From an uncultured Phocaeicola sp. (GTDB taxonomy: Bacteria; Bacteroidota; Bacteroidia; Bacteroidales; Bacteroidaceae): a stretch of DNA of 54,310 nt. A program made the translations under genes and the position numbers. The notes below the pieces were generated by a model. It did not search any database and was not told the origin of the DNA. It worked only from the letters and a program-made list of their open reading frames with translations. Location of the stretch: assembly GCA_958434805.1 (NCBI GenBank), contig CAUBDX010000022.1:1-54310 (forward strand), in the 5' to 3' direction. Shown one piece after another: positions 35,424-43,098 of this stretch (position 1 is the first letter of the stretch; the number at the start of each line of letters is the position of its first letter).

Positions 35424-36587
35424 ATGCAAATGAATACTCAATTAAACACCTGGGCAGCCAAAACAGCCGAGGCTTATGACAGGATTGCCCGTACGTATGG
35501 GAATAATGCTCCGGCGTTTTATACCCAGTCCGATCTCACAAAAATAAATGATTCTCCGCATGTGTTTGTCATGGGTATAAATCCCGGTTCTGGAGGGACA
35601 TATAAAGAACAATGTGAAAGTGAATACTGGCAGCTTGGTGGAAAGCCAATGGACGGTACACATCTATTAAAAGGCAATCCCTCATGGAGCAAAAGGTTTG
35701 ATTGGTCTTATTGGCAAAGGATATATAGATTGTTCGATTCCAATCCCCATCCGTTAGATGATGGAACCGACTTTATCGTTACAAATGCCACATTCTTCGC
35801 CACGCCGAAAGCTAAAAACTTATTACCACAGCTGTTGGCAGAAACATTGCCCTACACGCTGGAACTTATCGAAATAGCACGCCCTCGGATGATAGTGGTA
35901 TTGAGTGGAAATTCGTTGCTTAAGACCATCAAAGCACATTGTGACGCTACTGGTTGGCGGCTTGAATACTCACAGACTTTTGCCTCCTTGGGAAACATCT
36001 TCACCGGACATCTGGAGGGCATTCCATGTTGCGGCATCCCTCATCCGTCGGCATGTTTATTCCGTGAAGAACGCGAATTGATGAGAAAAGTAGTCACGCA
36101 GATATATTGTTGCGAAAGTATCACGGCCGATGCTTGTCAGGACTTGCTTCACAGCATAAAGCAACACAGAAACGCAAAAGGTTTGTCGAAAGAAGAAATG
36201 GACGCCTTGTTCGATGCTCTCATTGTACGTATGCAAAAACGGCCATATCTTGTATATGAGTCTTGCGAAAAAAAGTTCAGCCGCTACGACTTGTGCAATG
36301 GACTTCAACTGACCATAGCCAACAATTCGACCACTCATTGCATAGCCATACGCCCCAAAGATTACAAAGGGGAAAAAGACATTGACCAAATTCCCATACC
36401 ATATGTGAGAGAATTGCTCGAATGCTTTGATAAAGTGAATTATGTAAATACACCCATTTGGTTAGGGGTGAAAGATTTCAGCATCTTGACGATGGAAAAT
36501 GATATAGAAGGCTTGGCTGACAGTTTGGTGGACGAAGTGGAGAAACTCATTTCTGAAATTTACAAAATTCTGCCACCTTCCCGGTAA
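35424..36587 (+). CDS. Uracil-DNA glycosylase superfamily-like protein with unknown C-terminal domain
   Basis: In this 387-residue protein the first 220 residues resemble the UDG superfamily: FVMGINPGSGG (GxNPG loop), FIVTNATFFATPKAKNL and IPHPSACLFREE (second active-site-like motif). The C-terminal 160 residues (TADACQDLLHSIKQ onward) are not recognised. It could act on damaged or modified bases, or as a nucleic-acid-binding protein; the function is not known. It has its own promoter and lies between rtcB and the HU-like gene. A start 6 bases later (ATGAAT) is also possible. Confidence 0.6.
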   Translation: MQMNTQLNTWAAKTAEAYDRIARTYGNNAPAFYTQSDLTKINDSPHVFVMGINPGSGGTYKEQCESEYWQLGGKPMDGTHLLKGNPSWSKRFDWSYWQRIYRLFDSNPHPLDDGTDFIVTNATFFATPKAKNLLPQLLAETLPYTLELIEIARPRMIVVLSGNSLLKTIKAHCDATGWRLEYSQTFASLGNIFTGHLEGIPCCGIPHPSACLFREERELMRKVVTQIYCCESITADACQDLLHSIKQHRNAKGLSKEEMDALFDALIVRMQKRPYLVYESCEKKFSRYDLCNGLQLTIANNSTTHCIAIRPKDYKGEKDIDQIPIPYVRELLECFDKVNYVNTPIWLGVKDFSILTMENDIEGLADSLVDEVEKLISEIYKILPPSR

Positions 36588-36608
36588 AATCCATCGAAGT
36601 TATTCCCT

Positions 36609-37010
36609 TCACTTTTTCACCGTCCCCTCCAGTTCCGTCCATTCCACCTGCGAGGGGACGATGGTTCGTTTCTGCACCTGGTTGTTCTGTGCCCGACTGT
36701 ATTCGGGTATGAAGGTCACCGTCACCTTGCGGAACTGCTCCGGGCTGACTTCCTCTGGCGTGTCCACGCCTTGTCCATTGGCATTGCCCACCAGGTAGAA
36801 GGTGCCAAGCCCGTCCTGCTTCACCGAGTAGCCCAGTTCCATCATGCTGCCCAGCACCTCGCCCAGCCCTATGAGCACGGCATAAGTGTCGCCCTTGCTC
36901 ACCGTGGACATTTCGGACAACCGCTCGGCCACGTCCTTCGTGTCATACGTGCCCGCCGTGAACGAGCGGAGATACCACTTCTTTCCTATCTTCTGCTTCT
37001 TGTAAAACAT
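36609..37010 (-). CDS. HU-like DNA-binding protein (Bacteroidetes HU-HIG type)
   Basis: This 133-residue protein starts FYKKQKIGKKWYLRSFTAGTYDTKDVAERLSE and has the HU-related helical and strand pattern ending GLGTFYLVGNANGQG, followed by a tail with EFRKVTVTFIPEYSR-like sequence. Such proteins are common in Bacteroides, often near mobile elements. It converges with the UDG-like gene, 22 bases away. It has a good promoter of its own at 37103-37134, so its transcription is independent of the DUF6557-like gene upstream. Confidence 0.83.
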   Translation of the reverse strand: MFYKKQKIGKKWYLRSFTAGTYDTKDVAERLSEMSTVSKGDTYAVLIGLGEVLGSMMELGYSVKQDGLGTFYLVGNANGQGVDTPEEVSPEQFRKVTVTFIPEYSRAQNNQVQKRTIVPSQVEWTELEGTVKK

Positions 37011-37102
37011 ACTGCTGCCTTTTATTCAGTTAAATCTGTACATGGCCCTGGCTGAGAGCAAGGACCAACCTGGCATCATCATGCATAATACTCGGTCGGG
37101 TG

Positions 37103-37134
37103 CAAAGGTAAACCTTGTGCGCGACATATGCAAA
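37103..37134 (-). promoter_or_regulatory. Promoter of HU-like gene
   Basis: On the minus strand TTTG (37131-37134) and TACCTTTG (37103-37110) are separated by 20 bases. The leader to the HU-like start is about 90 bases. Confidence 0.65.
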
Positions 37135-37148
37135 CCCAGTTTCCTCCG

Positions 37149-38138
37149 TCAGCCAACTTTGTATTTGTTTAACAACAGCGTAACCGTTACCTCCGGCGTG
37201 TCTGCTTTCTGCGTAATGTTCCCGAAACGGATGTCGGCATATCCCAGCCTTTCCCTGACGCTGTGTTTGAAGGTTTCCAGTGCAAATTCCTCCAGCGGTG
37301 CACCGTCCGGGATACGCAAGAAGAGCAGTGCTCCATCATACCGAGACAGGTCCAGCTGTTGGTAGCGGGTCATTGAGGCAAGAATGTAAGCGAGGCGTGC
37401 ACTCATGTCTTGCGTCACCGAGTGGTAATCATACCGCGTACCGTATTCGATGTCAAGCAAAAAATCCACATCGCTCCGCCGAAGGCTGCTGCCTTCAGCA
37501 GAAAGCATCCTTACCAAATTCTCGCGCGCGGCCATCTTGCGCAGATATTCCTGCCGTTTATCTTGGCGGTATTCACGTTTCCGTTTAGAACGGTTCTTAC
37601 GGTCATTGAAGAAATCGCGTGCATTCGTCCACCTGACATACCGCCGCCCGTCTTTTCCCTTGCTGCGCAGGCGGCGCGGAGTCTGATGCCGCCAGATGCT
37701 TTCCTTCAACCTGTCCAAGGCCACTTCGTAGGGGTTGACAGGCTGTTCGTACACCAGTCTTTCTTGCCAACCTTCCTTGATTTCCGCCGGGGAAAATCCC
37801 CAATAAGTAATTTCCCAAAGGCAGTGCATGGCCAGTTCTGCCGGAGTGAGGTGCACGTCATTCGCCATGACAATATCCTTGGCCAAGTCTTCTTCCCAAC
37901 TACTGTTATGCATCGGCCCGACGTTAATCCATTTCTCTTCGCCTTCAAATTCTCCGCCAGACCATTCCACGTGTATTTCTCCGTTAAATCCTGTGGCAGG
38001 TTCCATGCCTTGAAGGATGTCGTATGCTTCGCGGAAGGCATAGATGTTATCAAGATGATCCGGCTCGTGTTCCTTCAAGTACAGAAGAAGCTCGTCGAAA
38101 CCGACTTGTTTCAATAGTTCTTTTAGTGTCATAAGCAT
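37149..38138 (-). CDS. DUF6557-like protein, unknown function
   Basis: This 329-residue protein of unknown function starts MLMTLKELLKQVGFDELLLYL and resembles DUF6557-type proteins (IYAFREAYDILQGMEPA, then AELAMHCLWEITYWGFSPAEI). A second fragment of the same type is at 39995-40273 (ELVAGLLWEITYFGG). The middle (residues 150-200) is very rich in Arg and Lys and may bind nucleic acid. The DUF number is from memory. The start lies inside the relic ATPase frame upstream. Confidence 0.6.
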   Translation of the reverse strand: MLMTLKELLKQVGFDELLLYLKEHEPDHLDNIYAFREAYDILQGMEPATGFNGEIHVEWSGGEFEGEEKWINVGPMHNSSWEEDLAKDIVMANDVHLTPAELAMHCLWEITYWGFSPAEIKEGWQERLVYEQPVNPYEVALDRLKESIWRHQTPRRLRSKGKDGRRYVRWTNARDFFNDRKNRSKRKREYRQDKRQEYLRKMAARENLVRMLSAEGSSLRRSDVDFLLDIEYGTRYDYHSVTQDMSARLAYILASMTRYQQLDLSRYDGALLFLRIPDGAPLEEFALETFKHSVRERLGYADIRFGNITQKADTPEVTVTLLLNKYKVG

Positions 38139-38364
38139 TATAAGTTTTTTTATTATTATTAGGTTGTATCCTATGAATGTTTGCCATTAAGTCAAGGATG
38201 ATAGTTGTTTTACCTACACCGGGGTCACCTATAACCATGTAGTTGACTCCTTTTGGTAAGCCACGATAACTGCACAACAACAAGTCTAACACTGTCCCTG
38301 ACAAATAGTTAACAAATAGATCTTTGTCGAATGTTATATCCTTGGTCTTTACTATCTTTTTCAT
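38050..38364 (-). pseudogene. Walker-A ATPase fragment (RecA/DnaB-like)
   Basis: A frame beginning KKIVKTKDITFDKDLFVNYL contains LPKGVNYMVIGDPGVGKTTIILDLM, a P-loop preceded by a strand as in RecA/KaiC/DnaB-type ATPases. The sequence degenerates after about 80 residues and overlaps the DUF6557-like start, so the rest of the ATPase is missing. It starts 14 bases past the dprA stop. It appears to be a truncated remnant. Confidence 0.55.
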
Positions 38365-38377
38365 TCTCGGCATACTG

Positions 38378-39307
38378 TTATGGACAAACAAAAAGTCGAT
38401 TATAATCGTCTAATATTATCTTCTGTCCTGGTCTAACTGGCAGGGCCAGGTTGTAATCAAGCAGAAACTTGTTGCCGGAGTTCAGCTCGTTCTGCGTGTC
38501 ATACAGGATGGCATAAATATCGTTTTTCCACCCGAAGCAGTCACCGTTATACTCTTGGACGAACCGCACGGCATACATCGTACCGCTGATGATGGGGCAT
38601 TGCGCCACGATAATTGATTGGGTCAGCACGACTTGCATCCGGCAACGTGCCACCAGCCTCGTAGGATTGGCTTTCACACCGAAAGGATGCTCAGACAAGA
38701 TGATTCCACCCTTCGCAACAATCTCGTCCTGCAGCAGCTTGTTTACTTTGGGATGCGTGATGTCCAACCCCGAAGCGACGACGGCTATCGTCTGCCCGTC
38801 TGCATCAAGGCATCCCCGGTGGGCAGCAGTATCGCATCCCAACGCCAGACCGCTGATAATAACATGGCCTTGCCTAGCTATTTGATTGGCAAGTCTGTAT
38901 GTCATATCCAAGCCTTCCTTGTCTGCGGCGCGAGCGCCGATGATAGCCACATTGTCTTCACGATTGAGCAGTTCCCCATTGCCTAGCACGTGGATAAGCG
39001 GCGGGGCATCAATACCTAAATTACGGAAGTGACGGGGATACATATCATCATAATAGGGAATAGTGATCACTCCGGCTTTTGTCTGCCTGCCCAATATCCG
39101 TCTTGCCTTAGCAAGTTCGCTGGTGGACTTGGAGACAAGAGTTTTCAGAGCACCAGCGTATTTCATCTCTCCGTACAATTGTCTGGAAGTATAACCCAAT
39201 AACTGCAGGCATAACAGTTCTTCGATAGAAAGACAAGAATCCCTCCATCCTTCCATATCCTTAAGGCTATTCTTTATCGTTCCTTTCCACTCTTCTTTAT
39301 ATTTCAT
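38378..39307 (-). CDS. DprA-like DNA-processing protein
   Basis: This 309-residue DprA-family Rossmann protein has VAIIGARAADKEGLDMTY, GHVIISGLALGCDTAAHRGCL, TIAVVASGLDITHP, GGIILSEHPFG and a C-terminal KFLLDYNLALPVRPGQK. DprA loads RecA on ssDNA in transformation; homologues in islands can act in defence. I start at 39307 (MKYKEEWKG); 39316 is possible. A TACTTTTG -7 element at 39330-39337 gives a short leader. Its upstream gap shares a motif with the WYL/rtcB gap. Confidence 0.82.
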   Translation of the reverse strand: MKYKEEWKGTIKNSLKDMEGWRDSCLSIEELLCLQLLGYTSRQLYGEMKYAGALKTLVSKSTSELAKARRILGRQTKAGVITIPYYDDMYPRHFRNLGIDAPPLIHVLGNGELLNREDNVAIIGARAADKEGLDMTYRLANQIARQGHVIISGLALGCDTAAHRGCLDADGQTIAVVASGLDITHPKVNKLLQDEIVAKGGIILSEHPFGVKANPTRLVARCRMQVVLTQSIIVAQCPIISGTMYAVRFVQEYNGDCFGWKNDIYAILYDTQNELNSGNKFLLDYNLALPVRPGQKIILDDYNRLFVCP

Positions 39308-39329
39308 AAGCGGCATTATTATTTTGTCG

Positions 39330-39337
39330 CAAAAGTA
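39330..39337 (-). promoter_or_regulatory. -7 element of dprA
   Basis: The minus strand reads TACTTTTG. The nearby minus-strand sequence CGGCACATGGC lies between this and the -33 position, in the place of a repressor site. Confidence 0.5.
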
Positions 39338-39411
39338 GCGATGCCATGTGCCGAATTGAAGCATAGACAGATAATTTTTTCGTTTACTACAAAATATTTT
39401 CAGCTTATACT

Positions 39412-39442
39412 TCGATTTGGCATTTTCATCACAGAACTTTGC
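39412..39442 (+). promoter_or_regulatory. Shared upstream motif, copy 2
   Basis: TCGATTTGGCA (39412-39422), 13 bases, then ACTTTGC (39436-39442), identical in spacing to 33490-33520. It precedes the DIP1984 gene start at 39469. Confidence 0.45.
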
Positions 39443-39468
39443 AATATCAAACCAAATGGAGGTATACA

Positions 39469-39918
39469 ATGAAACTGGCAGAAGCATTAAGCATCCGCGC
39501 CGATTTGCAAAACAGAATCGACCAATTGAAGAGTCGGCTGAAGTACAGCGCGAAAGTACAAGAAGGCGACCAATCTTCGGAGAACGTGAATGAATTGTTT
39601 AAAGAATTGGATGAGTGCCTTTCATAATTCGAGGAGATCGTCTATCGGATTAACCGCACCAACATGCAAACCTTTCACGAAGGCGAAACCCTCACTCAAA
39701 TGATTGTCCGTAAGGATGCGCTGAAGTTACGCCTGTCGGTCATGCGCGACCTCTTGAAACATGTAGTAGAAAACGAACGTTATGCACGATTGGAGATAAA
39801 ATATGTCCGCACGGTGGACGTAGGAGAACTGAGGAAAGTCACGGACAACTATTCCAAACAGCTCCGAAACCTGGACATGCGGTTACAAAGCCTGAACTGG
39901 TCAGTAGACTTAATTTGA
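39469..39918 (+). pseudogene. DIP1984-family protein gene with in-frame TAA
   Basis: The first part, KLAEALSIRADLQNRIDQL through FKELDECLS, and the second part, NMQTFHEGETLTQMIV through LNWSVDLI, are in the same frame and together match the DIP1984 family, a helical-bundle protein of about 150 residues. They are separated by TAA at 39625-39627 followed by FEEIVYRINRT. A CAA-to-TAA change would explain it. The gene is probably inactivated. Confidence 0.75.
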
Positions 39919-39994
39919 CGAACAAGGCGTAGTCCTTCTTTGCATCAGACAATGGCGGCACATCCTTGTCTTCGGACAGGGGCAACAAACCAAG

Positions 39995-40273
39995 GTGGCA
40001 GCTGGTAGAAGCATGGTTATTATCGCGCATCTCCGGCACAGCGTACAAACGCATTACGTATACTGTTATCCATCGTGGCAGGAAGTAGCAGGCATGGAAG
40101 TAGTGATAGAGAAACAGGAAGTAGCAGGCATGGAAGTAGTGATAGAGAAAGATGTCGTGATTACACCTCAAGAACTCGTCGCAGGTTTGCTGTGGGAAAT
40201 CACTTACTTTGGCGGGACAGAAGAGATTGCGCAGAAGAATATGGACAGGACATTTCGCGGAGGAACAAAATGA
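39995..40273 (+). pseudogene. DUF6557-like fragment with tandem duplication
   Basis: The C-terminal half EVVIEKDVVITPQELVAGLLWEITYFGGTEEI resembles the DUF6557-like protein at 37149-38138. The N-terminal part is not family-like. A 36-bp unit (40081-40116 and 40117-40152) duplicates QEVAGMEVVIEK in frame. The stop overlaps the next start (ATGA). Confidence 0.5.
40081..40152 (+). repeat. 36-bp tandem duplication
   Basis: GGAAGTAGCAGGCATGGAAG and its continuation are repeated twice; the copies differ only at the second-last base. The repeat preserves the reading frame (12 codons) and looks recent. Confidence 0.85.
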
Positions 40274-40392
40274 AACAGAAAAAAGTTGCCGCAATCATTT
40301 GGGCATGTATTGTTTTTGTCCTTATGGTTTTCCTGCTTGTCTCGCTTAGTGGAGAAATGTCGGAAGAACGGTGGGTAAGAATAGATTTTTAA
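40270..40392 (+). CDS. Small single-pass membrane protein
   Basis: This is a 40-residue protein, MKQKKVAAIIWACIVFVLM followed by VFLLVSLSGEMSEERW. It has a positively charged start and one hydrophobic helix. Its ATG overlaps the stop of the previous frame by 4 bases, so it is likely translated by coupling. Function is unknown. Confidence 0.5.
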   Translation: MKQKKVAAIIWACIVFVLMVFLLVSLSGEMSEERWVRIDF

Positions 40393-40404
40393 TAGTATAT
40401 AGAA

Positions 40405-40827
40405 ATGGAAGAATCAAATAGAGAAGAATTGATACGAGTTATCAAGGATGAACAGGAGATAACAAAAGATTATTTTATTAATGTAGCCCAAGTAAGAGGG
40501 CTGATTAATTTAGACCTGAATGATTTCAGAAAATTCGCTGATAAGCTTAAACCCATAATGGAGGTAATCGTTGATGCCCGTATTTCGGTTTCTGCTCAAA
40601 TAGAAACTGCTATGGAGGAAATAAGGAAACAGCAGACAACTGTGGTATCAGCCATAATTCTGTCTGTCTCGTTCAAACCTTCATATCCGCTTATGATGGA
40701 AGAGCTTGAGGGCATGGCTGATTGTTTGAACAATTTAACAAAACAGGATATAGAGGTGATATGGGGAATACAAGAACGTGCATATATTTCAAATCAACGC
40801 AGTGTATCTTTGTTTGTTTTCGTGTAA
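40405..40827 (+). CDS. Protein resembling an isolated FtsZ C-terminal domain
   Basis: This 140-residue protein has the segment FINVAQVRGLINLDLNDFRKF, which matches the GLINxDxxDV element linking the FtsZ GTPase and C-terminal domains. A predicted beta-strand and helix order (TTVVSAIILSVSF, LEGMADCLNNL, DIEVIWGIQERA, SVSLFVFV) like the FtsZ C-terminal alpha/beta domain follows. No GTP-binding GGGTGTG motif exists, so the GTPase part is missing. It may be a degraded or adapted FtsZ-like protein. It lies between the small membrane protein and another unknown. Confidence 0.5.
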   Translation: MEESNREELIRVIKDEQEITKDYFINVAQVRGLINLDLNDFRKFADKLKPIMEVIVDARISVSAQIETAMEEIRKQQTTVVSAIILSVSFKPSYPLMMEELEGMADCLNNLTKQDIEVIWGIQERAYISNQRSVSLFVFV

Positions 40828-40842
40828 TCAAATAAAAACAGT

Positions 40843-41523
40843 ATGAATGCCATTAATGAAATATTCTTTGACAATCACGGGCTGACTTCCACATCGGCAT
40901 CACACTTGGCAGATCTTGCGCAGGAAATCATCGCAGGAAATGAGGCGAAGTTGAAAAATATGACCTTCTTAACTACGAAAGTTGATATCGTAGGCTCGGC
41001 TTCAGAATCAGGGAAAACGATATGTGTCGGGTATGACGAGAGTATGCTGAAGCAGGTTCGTCCGCTTTTGGAAGACATAGCCTCTATGAATGCCTTTTGC
41101 GCGTGGATGAGGGAGGCGGTAAAGGCCAAAGACAAGGAATTGAAATGGGCGGCGAACCTGACGTTTGAAGAGTGGTGTACGCTTCAAGGCGTTAAAGTTC
41201 CTTCCAACCCACCATATCCGGAGGATTTTACGGAAACGGATGTTATCGCACAGATGAACATCAAGGAACGTAACCGATATTTACAGTTGGAGGCTGTGGC
41301 TGCCACCATCGGTAAATATATTCATCCCGGAGGTCAATTCTCTTCAGCACGTGAGGAACTCCAAAATGGAATTATGAAGCCTTACAGCACCGACGGCAAT
41401 GGAAAAGACACACTGATTTATGTTCATGCTCCTTCCGTTGACCCGCAAAAAGTAGAAGATGTGTTTTTCGAACTCCAAAAATGGCATCGACAAAATGAAC
41501 GGGAACTTTGTTGCGTCTTGTAG
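40843..41523 (+). CDS. Unknown protein
   Basis: This 226-residue protein is not recognised. It has no signal peptide or membrane helix. The sequence is helical with several Trp and Cys residues (FCAWMREAVKAKDKELKWAA, NLTFEEWCTLQG). It follows the FtsZ-C-like gene by 15 bases and is probably in the same transcript. Its last residues ELCCVL form a CCxx-like end. Nothing more can be said. Confidence 0.6.
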   Translation: MNAINEIFFDNHGLTSTSASHLADLAQEIIAGNEAKLKNMTFLTTKVDIVGSASESGKTICVGYDESMLKQVRPLLEDIASMNAFCAWMREAVKAKDKELKWAANLTFEEWCTLQGVKVPSNPPYPEDFTETDVIAQMNIKERNRYLQLEAVAATIGKYIHPGGQFSSAREELQNGIMKPYSTDGNGKDTLIYVHAPSVDPQKVEDVFFELQKWHRQNERELCCVL

Positions 41524-42269
41524 GCTGCATTAAAAGTAAATCTGATAATGCCATGCCAAGGTGAATTTTTGTAATTAGAATATACGAAAAACAGGTTGTC
41601 CAACTTCGGAAGGCAACCCGGCGGTTAGGCTTTCGGAGTAACCCGAAAGGTTTCGAGTAACTCGAAACATACCTTGCTGCTGCCACTTTTCGGCAGTAAC
41701 CGAAAAGCCTTCGGGTAACTCGAAGGACACCTTGCTGCTTTCTCGTGAAATCAAAAATCCGCCAGCAAACGGACTGGAATTTGTGCTGTTATTCCGGCTC
41801 TCAAAGCATCGTTTTCCGATGCCTAAGCTGCCCAAAAGAAGAACGAGAATGAGAGGATGAGAGGGCGTAAGAGAGTGGTTATATCCGCATGAATGCTTGC
41901 AAGCCTGACTGAATGTGAGTTTGCATGAATGAAAATACGTGTGAACATACACACGCTGGCCTGCAAGCCTGCCCGCGCTCCAACCTGCCTGCCGTCCATC
42001 CTGCCAACAGACCGCTCCGCCAACAGGCAGGCTTAAATATAATATGGAACGGCATGGGATTAAAAGGGGCAGTGCTTTGGGGTTTCGACCGCAAGATGGG
42101 CAACAAATGTACAATAATGAAAAGATGTTCGATTTTCTCTGTTTTTCAGAGGAATAACTTTGGTAGTTAGGGATTAAAACACTACTTTTGCGAAAGAGAA
42201 AAGCGTTCTTTTGATTAGTGCAGAACATTGCAGAATATAGAAGCCCGCTGGTTTCCAAGTCGTTACCTG
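41524..42269. other. Gene-free stretch with hairpin array and degenerate repeats
   Basis: This is a 746-base region without a convincing gene. It holds four short hairpins at 41630-41726 (separate entry), the direct repeat ACCTTGCTGCT at 41671 and 41729, and a region rich in GCAAGCCTG words and CCTGCC/GGCAGGC inverted repeats (about 41890-42030). It may be the degenerate end of an integrated element. Long minus-strand open frames here look like noise. Confidence 0.45.
41630..41726. repeat. Array of four short palindromes with GTAAC centres
   Basis: Palindromes are CTTTCGG...CCGAAAG (41630-41649), TTTCGAGT-A-ACTCGAAA (41651-41667), CTTTTCGG...CCGAAAAG (41686-41707) and CCTTCG...CGAAGG (41708-41726). 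Each loop contains GTAAC. Confidence 0.7.
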
Positions 42270-42831
42270 TCAAGCTGACAATCTTTGTAAGTTTCTCGTT
42301 TTCAATGAGTAAGAAGAAATGATATGTCTTGAGCAGTGAAAGCTGATTTTCTTGGTAATACCGCATTCCTTTATCATCTTTCCCATACGCTTGCATATTG
42401 ACCAATAGTTGAGATTGGGAAATACAAGATTGTTTTCCTGAAAAGCCTTGTAACGCTCGATTATCTGCAAGGGAATATCCAGCAGCTTCACCTGAAACGG
42501 TACACCCGTCTTGTGTCGTTTGGAAATAATCCATTTCTCACCGTTCACTTCCACAATTTGGTCGTTGCTTAATTCCTTTATATCCACGAATGAGAGGGCG
42601 GTAAAACTGGCGAAAACAAAAAAATGCGCCCGCATCACCACACCTTTCAGCCACATGCAGTTTTCCCATATCGAACCGTTGTGCAGTCCGGCTTCGTTGG
42701 AAAGGAACACGGCGAACTCCTTGATGAAGTCGGGTGTAAGTTCAGGCATGGAGATGTCGTTCCGCTTGTAATCCGTTCTTTTCCTTACTGCCGTTCACGT
42801 AGAACAGCACCTTGAATGTGCTTCTTGCCAT
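42270..42831 (-). pseudogene. Decayed tyrosine recombinase (integrase)
   Basis: The N-terminal start MARSTFKVLFYVNGSKEKNG (from 42831) and the central part MPELTPDFIKEFAVFLSNE to KKISFHCSRH (from 42749) belong to a Bacteroidetes site-specific integrase, but they are in different frames with missing sequence between them. The part with the first catalytic region (HCSRH) runs into nonsense and the tyrosine nucleophile is absent. It marks the probable right edge of an integrated element. Confidence 0.75.
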
Positions 42832-42850
42832 ACTCGTTTCTTTTTGGTTG

Positions 42851-42858
42851 CAAAACTA
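42851..42858 (-). promoter_or_regulatory. -7 element of integrase relic
   Basis: The minus strand reads TAGTTTTG, a TAnnTTTG match, 20 bases before the integrase start. Confidence 0.35.
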
Positions 42859-43098
42859 TAAATCAACGAGTTACCTATTGATAAGCAAAGCTGCGCAGAA
42901 CGCCGCAAAATGAAATAGGGACTGTTAAATCTGCACTTTCATCGGGTAATGATTAGGAAACCGTTCTTTTGCTTTAATCTGCTTTAAGACGGTTTTCAAC
43001 TGTCTGCCCAACTTCTGCGTTTTTCCTCTAACTCCCTAATTATCAAATCCTGTTGCGTTAATCTGCTGCAATTCGGCGGATATTCCAGAGATTTTTAG
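42859..43098. other. Spacer between integrase relic and acyl-CoA synthetase
   Basis: No gene is seen in these 240 bases. Short open frames on the minus strand are rich in Lys and Gln and shift frame at an A run, so they look like remains of a coding region. The right side contains the acyl-CoA synthetase promoter. Confidence 0.35.

Noticed and set aside
40081..40152. CRISPR-like repeat
   Set aside because: Only two directly adjacent units without spacers, inside a coding frame.
42183..42190. TACTTTTG promoter-like element
   Set aside because: It points into a region without a plus-strand gene.
41575..42534. Long minus-strand open frame of 319 codons
   Set aside because: It crosses the hairpin array and repeats, has no promoter or family motif, and overlaps the integrase relic in another frame.
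42925..43094. Minus-strand Lys/Gln-rich frame resembling a coiled coil
   Set aside because: It needs a frameshift at an A run and has no start codon; too weak to call a gene fragment.
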